Origin: Verrucomicrobiia bacterium
GTDB taxonomy: Bacteria > Verrucomicrobiota > Verrucomicrobiia > Limisphaerales > Palsa-1400
Assembly (NCBI GenBank): GCA_025934545.1
Contig: JAICXV010000068.1
Span: forward strand, 1-8,225
DNA length: 8,225 bases
Reading direction: 5' to 3'
A model generated the notes under the pieces. That model saw nothing but the letters and a program-made list of their open reading frames with translations. It did not search any database and was not told the origin of the DNA. Below are positions 1-4,987 of this stretch, one piece after another (position 1 is the stretch's first letter; each line of letters starts with the position of its first letter). A program made the translations under genes and the position numbers.

Positions 1-341
1 AAAGCAATCTGGTGCGCAAGCGCCGACGCTTTGTTAGCACTGACTATGTTGTGGATGAAACGGCGACGCTGTTACTCGTGCGGCACAGCCATGCTGCAGC
101 GGTAGATTTTCTGAACAGTATCACGAAGAGCACAGCGTTGAGGATCGAGTGGATGGATTCGAGTCGTTTTAATCGTGCCATTGAACTTTTCTCGCGATAC
201 GACGACAAGGAGTGGTCGTTCACGGATTGCACAAGTTTTATTTTGATGCGCGAGCTTGGTATCCGGGAGGCGTTTACCACCGACCACCACTTTACCCAGG
301 CGGGATTCACCTTGATGCTGCCCAAAGTGAAGAATGAATAA
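1..341 (+). CDS. PIN-domain (VapC-like) ribonuclease toxin, 5'-truncated by the window edge
   Basis: This is the C-terminal part of a PIN-domain protein, the fold of VapC toxins, which are Mg-dependent ribonucleases acting on tRNA, rRNA or mRNA. The reading frame is open to the left edge (Ser-Asn-Leu precede the GTG at 12), so the true start lies outside the window and the GTG is probably not used. Visible landmarks are STDYVVDETATLL, which holds the conserved acidic Glu, then FTDCTSF with the third acidic residue, and TTDHHFTQAGF with the last conserved Asp. The first catalytic Asp, near the N-terminus of PIN domains, is beyond the edge. The stop at 339-341 lies 25 bases before a broken XRE-type antitoxin gene on the same strand. 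VapC genes usually follow a VapB gene, which could lie just upstream of the window. The PIN assignment is firm; its role as a toxin is inferred from the family and the neighbour. Confidence 0.85.
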   Translation, partial: SNLVRKRRRFVSTDYVVDETATLLLVRHSHAAAVDFLNSITKSTALRIEWMDSSRFNRAIELFSRYDDKEWSFTDCTSFILMRELGIREAFTTDHHFTQAGFTLMLPKVKNE

Positions 342-366
342 CTCACCATAAGCTCTCAATTTTTTC

Positions 367-652
367 ATGAAAGACGATCTCGAAAAGTATATTGAAAAAT
401 GCAAGCGTGCTGACCGTGCGTTCGCCGAAAATTTTGAAGCTGGCTACCAGGAATTCAAAATCGGGCTAATATTGCGTCAGCCTCGCGAGCAGGCCAGCGT
501 GACGCTGGAAAAACCCGCGACTGACACGAACTCGGAAATCACCCATTTCGCGTTTGGAAAATGACGCCGAAGGCGTTCGCCTTTCAACGGGCGCGCGAGT
601 CGTCGAGGCATTAGGGAAGGGATTGAGAATCGAATTGGTCGGAGCAAAATAA
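367..652 (+). pseudogene. HigA-like XRE/HTH antitoxin gene, broken by a frameshift
   Basis: Read from ATG 367, the first frame gives an N-terminus typical of HigA-type antitoxins (MKDDLEKYIEKCKRAD, then FAENFEAGYQEFKIG and LRQPREQ). It runs out of homology after about 50 codons and stops at 562-564. In the next frame, from about 518, the missing C-terminal half appears: TRKSPISRLEND, GVRLST, VEALGKGLRIELV, ending at TAA 650-652. Together these make a full-length protein of about 93-94 residues with the helix-turn-helix recognition region (K-S-x-I-S-R-x-E-N) and the usual C-terminal strand. A loss of two bases (or a gain of one) around 514-523 explains the shift. A two-base deletion restores normal family spacing best. 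Substitutions such as Leu for the usual Gln in V-T-Q-E also hint at decay. A sequencing error or +1 recoding at the CCC codon are alternatives. In the family this protein binds its toxin and its own promoter. The adjacent PIN gene is an unusual partner, since HigA normally follows a HigB (RelE-fold) toxin. Confidence 0.85.
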
Positions 653-653
653 T

Positions 654-749
654 CCGGCCCGTTCCCATCCCGAACACGGGCCGCCGAATCCAGTCTTGCC
701 GATGGTAGTAGTTGTATAGCTTCTGCGAGAGTAGATTGGCGCCAGATCT
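654..749 (+). rRNA. 5S rRNA, missing its 5' part; probably a remnant
   Basis: The stretch GTTCCCATCCCGAACACGG (661-679), then TTGCCGATGGTAGT, GCGAGAGTAG and a terminal GCGCCAGATC match the conserved middle and 3' part of bacterial 5S rRNA in the right order and spacing: 27 bases between GAACACGG and the end of GATGGTA, and 15 bases between GATGGTAGT and GCGAGAGTAG, as in E. coli. The roughly 25-30 bases that should precede, including the 5' strand of helix I complementary to GGCGCCAGATC, are not recognisable; that space is occupied by the end of the antitoxin gene. Several internal positions (GGGCCGCCGAATCC where GGAAGTTAAGCCC is usual) and mismatches in the helix IV region (about 700-722) suggest a decayed copy. 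A strong terminator follows. The boundary at the left is approximate. Confidence 0.75.
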
Positions 750-754
750 TTCTT

Positions 755-787
755 AAAAACCCCGACAGCTTTCTGTCGGGGTTTTTT
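755..787 (+). terminator. Intrinsic terminator after the 5S rRNA remnant
   Basis: A perfect 14-bp inverted repeat (AAAAACCCCGACAG at 755-768 and CTGTCGGGGTTTTT at 773-786) encloses a 4-base loop CTTT and runs into TTTTTT followed by GTTTG. The stem is GC-rich at the loop side and ends in a U-run, which is the classical Rho-independent form for the plus strand. Because the stem also begins with an A-run, it could act on the minus strand too. Its place just after the 5S 3' end fits an rRNA operon terminator. Confidence 0.92.
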
Positions 788-911
788 GTTTGTGGGCGAC
801 GAACCGGTGGACTGTGTTGAAAAATTCGTCGCGCAAATTTCTGCGGCTATTTAGATGAGGCGAGAACAGCATGTAAGCCAACTTGCGTCCATGACTACCA
901 TCGTCGGAAGT

Positions 912-1670
912 TTATTTTTGTTTCTCTTTTGGGAAGGTTTGTTTTCCGTTTTCCACAGCTTTAACCACTTTTCGGGTGTCCAAATCGACCCATACGGTTG
1001 CTTTGGCAGCAGATAGCCCAACCAAATCCATCTGTAACAAACCGTCTTTTATTTGAAACTTTTTAGATCTAGCCGATGTAGGAGGTTCCGAACCTCCTTC
1101 TTGCACGGCAAAAAACCACGGCTCCACAACGTTCCGAAGATCGGCGATTGGTTTTAAATCATCGTCAGTAATTAACTCCGCACGGTAGGTCTTATCCGTT
1201 GCAAAGCGCTTCGCAATGTCATCCAGCCGCTCTCCCGGGTTAATCTTTCCAATAAAGCTTTTCCTCCATTGCAAAATACAATCTGGCAGCCAGCCTCCGA
1301 TTATTCCGGAATCGGTTTCGACGTAGAAATCAACGTCACGGCCAGCCCAGACATTTCCAGTCGCGGGATTAACGAACACCAAAACCGATATTTCGATCGG
1401 GTGTAAATTTCCTTTTTTGAATTGGAATCTGCAACGTTTTGCATCGATGACTACCGTCTTTCCGTTTTTCGAATACAGCGTTTGCTTTGTTTGTTTCCAC
1501 GGTAGTTTGAACGTCGAGACTATATCTTTCAGAGGATCCACTCCGGATGGCGGACTGGCCTTGCAATCTTGGACGGGAAGCAGAAACAGGAGTGCACAAG
1601 ACGCAGCGAAGCGCGTGATGTGAAAGAACCGAGCAGCCGGTCGGACTCGCGACTGATCCACTGAGTTCAT
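912..1670 (-). CDS. Exported protein of unknown function (252 aa)
   Basis: I do not recognise a family. The N-terminus has several Arg residues (8, 10, 14, 20), then a hydrophobic stretch of about residues 21-33 (FAASCALLFLLPV) and a likely signal peptidase I site after Cys-Lys-Ala (residue 38), so the product should be exported. The Cys at 36 is preceded by Asp and is a poor lipobox. The mature part (about 214 residues) is mixed alpha/beta without further membrane segments; a central stretch rich in Val, Trp and Gly (FVNPATGNVWAGRDVDFYV) is the most distinctive. The last 40 residues read like paired beta strands ending in a Lys-rich tail. No other Met codon lies near the N-terminus, so the ATG at 1668-1670 is the best start, although no clear ribosome-binding site precedes it. 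It stands alone on the minus strand, divergent from the lipoprotein gene at 1836. Confidence 0.75.
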   Translation of the reverse strand: MNSVDQSRVRPAARFFHITRFAASCALLFLLPVQDCKASPPSGVDPLKDIVSTFKLPWKQTKQTLYSKNGKTVVIDAKRCRFQFKKGNLHPIEISVLVFVNPATGNVWAGRDVDFYVETDSGIIGGWLPDCILQWRKSFIGKINPGERLDDIAKRFATDKTYRAELITDDDLKPIADLRNVVEPWFFAVQEGGSEPPTSARSKKFQIKDGLLQMDLVGLSAAKATVWVDLDTRKVVKAVENGKQTFPKEKQK

Positions 1671-1835
1671 AAGCTAAGAAATACATCGTTGCGCTATAAA
1701 GAACCACAGATTAACCGCCATCACCTTCGTGCGCCGGCGTGCGGTCCGAGCAACCGCGGTAAAAGTTCAGGAACTCTTGGGTCCCGGCGGTGTATCCTAT
1801 CATGTTTGATGAGTCGCGTAGACCATGGAACTTAG

Positions 1836-2903
1836 ATGAAGAACCTGATCGCATACTGCCGGCTGGTTTCCATGTTCGTATTCGTTGCGACAGGTTGTGC
1901 AGCACAACACGCGGCAGTAACCGATGTTGAGATACGCGGTCCTGCAGTCTTTAACGCGTCGGAATTAGGGGGCATCGCCTATCTTGGGCACCCCGAACTG
2001 CGCTATCGTCCTCGCCAAGACATTGCCAAAGTCCGCGCTACTGCCGACGTGATACTCGATCCTGAAAACGGGGTTTGCCTGGTCGCAACGCTCGAGAACC
2101 GCGGCCAAATTCAACTGTCGATTGGGAGCGATGTTGATTTCGGCGAGCTTTCCCTCGATTTGCAGCGGCAGCGCGCCAACGGCAGTTACGACACGGTAAC
2201 GCCGCGGCCGACTCCGAACAGAATTTTCAAATCGATTTTTAGCGGCGAAATAAACCCGTCCGAAACGTCATCTTGGAAGGTGCCCTTCAAAATATTCTAC
2301 GATTTGAGCCCGGGGACATATCGAGTCGTTGTAACCATTCGGTTTTCGGTTGGAGCGAGTCGCGATTCCATCGGCACGTCAATAACAACCCCACCGGTGG
2401 AATTTGTGGTGCCCGGAAAAGAAATTCAATACGCAAGAGCTGGTGCAGAGCATGATTTGGATCGCAATTGGGGCGTGCCAAATGGCGGCTATCAACTGTC
2501 GCTCGAATTAGAAAACAAAGAATTCGTGCATGGTGAACTCATCATTGCCGCTTTGGTTTTCAAAAATGTCACGAATAAGGATGTAGCGACACCTTACGAA
2601 ATTGTTCGTCTTGGCAGCGATGCGTTGGAGACCAAGATTGTGGTCAGAGATGCAAATGACAAAATTTTGAAAAGAAAGGATGTTAAGGAAAATCGATCTT
2701 TCCCCGAAAAGTTATCTGGCCTGAACAACAACCGACACTACTACGCCCTCAGACCGGGTTTGGAACGACCCTATGACGTCGACTTGGGCCAGTTGTTTGA
2801 TCTCGCTCCCGGCACCTATTCAGCGCTTTTTCGATATGACGTGTCGTCGGGACCGAACGTAGCCGTTGCCGAGTCGCGCGCCGTGCGATTCAATGTAAAG
2901 TGA
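1836..2903 (+). CDS. Lipoprotein with two similar beta-sandwich-like halves
   Basis: The N-terminus is a lipoprotein signal: Lys2 and Arg9, hydrophobic residues 10-19, and a lipobox-like V-A-T-G-C with the acylated Cys at 21, predicting a membrane-anchored protein facing the periplasm or outside. The start is fixed on the 5' side by an in-frame TAG immediately before the ATG; Met13 is a less good alternative because it would remove the basic n-region. The rest appears to contain two related beta-rich halves, about residues 64-192 and 212-355. Each holds a segment of the form L-x-L/V-E/D-x-x-x-G-x-x-x-x-x-x-L-E/x-N and closes with a matching D-L-S-P-G-T-Y-R or D-L-A-P-G-T-Y-S, followed by strands ending F-x-V. 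This resembles Ig-like folds that bind proteins or surfaces, but I cannot name a family. No ribosome-binding site is evident. A hairpin follows the stop codon. Confidence 0.85.
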   Translation: MKNLIAYCRLVSMFVFVATGCAAQHAAVTDVEIRGPAVFNASELGGIAYLGHPELRYRPRQDIAKVRATADVILDPENGVCLVATLENRGQIQLSIGSDVDFGELSLDLQRQRANGSYDTVTPRPTPNRIFKSIFSGEINPSETSSWKVPFKIFYDLSPGTYRVVVTIRFSVGASRDSIGTSITTPPVEFVVPGKEIQYARAGAEHDLDRNWGVPNGGYQLSLELENKEFVHGELIIAALVFKNVTNKDVATPYEIVRLGSDALETKIVVRDANDKILKRKDVKENRSFPEKLSGLNNNRHYYALRPGLERPYDVDLGQLFDLAPGTYSALFRYDVSSGPNVAVAESRAVRFNVK

Positions 2904-2915
2904 TCAGGCCTCTGT

Positions 2916-2944
2916 GATCCAACCGCAGATCATTCGCGGGGATC
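2916..2944 (+). terminator. Hairpin downstream of the lipoprotein gene, possible weak terminator
   Basis: GATCC (2916-2920), an AA bulge and CCGC (2923-2926) pair with GCGG (2936-2939) and GGATC (2940-2944) around a 9-base loop, giving nine pairs 12 bases after the stop codon. No U-run follows (AAATTGGG), so it is not a standard Rho-independent terminator and may only stabilise the mRNA end. Confidence 0.3.
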
Positions 2945-3039
2945 AAATTGGGTTATTGCCTTGAACGTAGTAGACAATGCCGCAGAATCGTAAAAATGGT
3001 ATGGGTTACAAAAGCGTTTTTCCATTTGCTCAGCGGCCT

Positions 3040-3726
3040 ATGAAAGGCAGTTTCCATCGTTTTAAGAGGCGCGTCGCGACCATTCTGCTTCTGATTCCGT
3101 TACTGTTTGTTGCAGCCAGCTCGTATGCAGATAAGTACAGTGAGTTGTTACATTCTGTCAGCAAAAGGAACGGAATCTTGCATCGGGTGTTTCAGGACTT
3201 TCCATTGTTGACTCCCATGACTAATAGCGATGGGCGATGCCGTTTCCAAACGCTCGATGTGAAGGAACCGATTGTTTCGGTGGAGGGTGTCGGGTTTTAC
3301 GGATTCAGGTTCAAAGTGCCGAAACGTGCGAAGCCGGGCGATTTTGTATGGGCGTTTGGCACGCCGCGTAACGGATATAACTGGTTCATCATCGGAGAAA
3401 ACGAGACGATGGCGGGGTTCGAGGATTACGAAAATGAACCAAGGGCGGCCTACGAGGGTTTGGAACATATCTTTCCTACGCCAGGGAAGGAGATCGTGCT
3501 GCAACGTTTGCCCGGAGATGAACTGGAAGACGAGAAAGAGTATCTGATCTGGTTCATGTTGCGAAAGCCGAAGCCTTCCGTGATGTCTGTGATGTTTACT
3601 TTTTCGGAGGTACAAACGAAGAAAACGAATCTGCGCGCCATGGAAAAAACGCTTGGGCTAAAGCGCAAACCGAAGAAGCCAGCGGTGAAAAAGGAACCGG
3701 AAGCAAAGGCGGAATCTCCACCGTAA
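3040..3726 (+). CDS. Exported protein of unknown function with a Lys/Pro/Glu-rich tail
   Basis: I do not recognise a family. The chosen ATG at 3040 gives a textbook signal peptide: basic residues 7-11 (R-F-K-R-R), a hydrophobic core of about 13-27 (ATILLLIPLLFVAAS) and a signal peptidase I site after Ser-Tyr-Ala at residue 30. In-frame ATGs at 2977 and 3001 would lengthen the N-terminus by 21 or 13 residues; a TAG lies two codons before 2977, so it is the upper limit. No start has a clear ribosome-binding site. The mature protein has an aromatic, beta-rich middle (GFYGFRFKVPKRAKPGDFVW and later EYLIWFMLRKPKP, then MFTFSEV), suggesting a single beta-sandwich domain. The last 25 residues are low-complexity and mostly Lys, Pro, Glu and Ala, probably disordered. 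It follows the lipoprotein gene on the same strand after 136 bases and converges with the gene ending at 3760. Confidence 0.78.
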   Translation: MKGSFHRFKRRVATILLLIPLLFVAASSYADKYSELLHSVSKRNGILHRVFQDFPLLTPMTNSDGRCRFQTLDVKEPIVSVEGVGFYGFRFKVPKRAKPGDFVWAFGTPRNGYNWFIIGENETMAGFEDYENEPRAAYEGLEHIFPTPGKEIVLQRLPGDELEDEKEYLIWFMLRKPKPSVMSVMFTFSEVQTKKTNLRAMEKTLGLKRKPKKPAVKKEPEAKAESPP

Positions 3727-3759
3727 GCCGAGTTTCGACTTCTGCTACAGTTTTTACCA

Positions 3760-4872
3760 CTATTTCATCAGTGCGCGGTAAAAGCGCTGTTGATAGTTGC
3801 TGGTTGTTGGGTCGCTGAAATAGGCTGGCGAGTTTGTCATCGTGAAGTAAAGAATCGGCTGCCAATTGGTGGCTGCAGAGAGATCGTGCGAAGCTTCGAT
3901 CGTAAAGTTCGATCCCACCGGGCCAGTCAACTGCAGTGCGAAACCATTGGTGTTCACCGCTGATAGAATCACCGCCTGAGAGGCGACGGTGTAGGTTCCG
4001 GCCGGAACTTGTCCGGCGACGCCGTTGACCGCGAGTTCTCCTTTCACGGAATATTTGCCCTGTCCAACGGACCCCGGCAGCGGAAGTGTCATGACGTTGT
4101 TGCCGGATGGTGTGACGGCGAAATTTTGAGTGTAGTTTTTAACGACTTTACCTTTCGCGTCGACGAGCGACATGCGCAGTTTTGCTGTCTGTTCGCGTGA
4201 CGCTTGAACCACCTTGTAGCCCTCGAATGCACACGAAAACTCGCTGCTCGCGGAGTTGATTGCTTCGACACCTACCTTGACAGTGGGCGGAAAATCCACG
4301 GTGATCGGTTCGTAGGACCGCCAATGGGCACCGTCTGAACTGGTCAGACCATAGATTTGGTTGCCGACGCGCTCGAGGCGCAAAAACGCGTCCGTGTTAT
4401 CGATGTCCACGCCGAACTTCGAAACGGTGCACTCGGAGTTTTTGCGCAATTCGAAATTGAGATAATGGCGAAAGCCGTTGCCAGTGGAGAAGGTTCCGCG
4501 TTGGAGGCTGAGATGATTGTGGTCATCGACAACGACGAGAATTCCGGCACCGTTGTAGGCCTTGCGTCCGTCGATTGTGCTAGGGTCGGCTGGCGCGAAC
4601 TTGCCCGAAATTTTCACAGTGATCGTGAAATCGCCCTGGACATCGGAGAGCACACGCGGCGCGTTCCACCGCTCCAATTCCGCGGCGAAATCATGAGCTT
4701 TGCCCGGAACGGTGATCACGAGTTTTCCAGACGAATTGCGAATAGTGCAGTCGTTGTCCGGGTCGATGATAGTCCCGACACTAGCAATGTCGCGCGGTTC
4801 GTCACCAAACGTTGAACTTGCAACGAAGACAAAGAGAGATGCAAAGACGGCAGTGTGAAATATATATAGCAT
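3760..4872 (-). CDS. Exported DUF1349-like (concanavalin A-fold) protein with verrucomicrobial C-terminal module
   Basis: Starting at ATG 4870-4872 gives 370 residues with a signal peptide (hydrophobic residues 8-19, cleavage near Thr-Phe-Gly at 23). The frame is open to an ATG at 5043, but that would add 57 residues before the signal and overlap the next gene, so it is unlikely. Residues of about 32-222 resemble DUF1349-type domains, which have a concanavalin A-like beta-sandwich fold: the segments W-N-A-P-R-V-L-x-D-V-x-G-D-F-T-I-T-V-K, then YNGAGILVVVDDHNHLSLQRG, and later F-L-R-L-E-R-V-G-N and D-G-x-H-W are typical. About 230-300 looks like a second beta domain. Residues of about 310-370 form a module (FTIEASHDLS ... 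NWQP ... FSDP ... RFYRA) shared with the neighbouring propeller gene. Such domains often bind carbohydrate, but no catalytic residues can be claimed. The gene lies 115 bases downstream of the propeller gene. Confidence 0.85.
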   Translation of the reverse strand: MLYIFHTAVFASLFVFVASSTFGDEPRDIASVGTIIDPDNDCTIRNSSGKLVITVPGKAHDFAAELERWNAPRVLSDVQGDFTITVKISGKFAPADPSTIDGRKAYNGAGILVVVDDHNHLSLQRGTFSTGNGFRHYLNFELRKNSECTVSKFGVDIDNTDAFLRLERVGNQIYGLTSSDGAHWRSYEPITVDFPPTVKVGVEAINSASSEFSCAFEGYKVVQASREQTAKLRMSLVDAKGKVVKNYTQNFAVTPSGNNVMTLPLPGSVGQGKYSVKGELAVNGVAGQVPAGTYTVASQAVILSAVNTNGFALQLTGPVGSNFTIEASHDLSAATNWQPILYFTMTNSPAYFSDPTTSNYQQRFYRALMK

Positions 4873-4894
4873 CCGGTTGAAAGCCACAAACCGG
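4873..4894 (-). promoter_or_regulatory. Hairpin abutting the start codon of the DUF1349-like gene
   Basis: On the minus strand CCGGTT and AACCGG form a perfect 6-bp stem around a 10-base loop, and its last base touches the ATG at 4872. In mRNA this would cover the place where a ribosome-binding site should lie; no Shine-Dalgarno sequence is visible there. It could influence translation, but a 6-bp inverted repeat can also occur by chance. Confidence 0.3.
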
Positions 4895-4987
4895 AGAATC
4901 GCACACTGCGGCGACTTAGTAAAGTGTGGCAGTCTTTCTGGTAGAATTGGGAACACCACGTCAGCAAATGCTGGCCGTCCGCTGCGG

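Noticed and set aside
1776..1805. Possible promoter (TTGGGT ... TATCAT) before the lipoprotein gene
   Set aside because: The spacer is only 15 bases and both hexamers are poor matches.
1711..1905. Minus-strand open frame of 64 codons between two divergent genes
   Set aside because: It overlaps the lipoprotein signal-peptide region and has no recognisable domain, no start signal and a biased composition; chance is the simplest explanation, although its C-terminal half lies in otherwise empty intergenic DNA.
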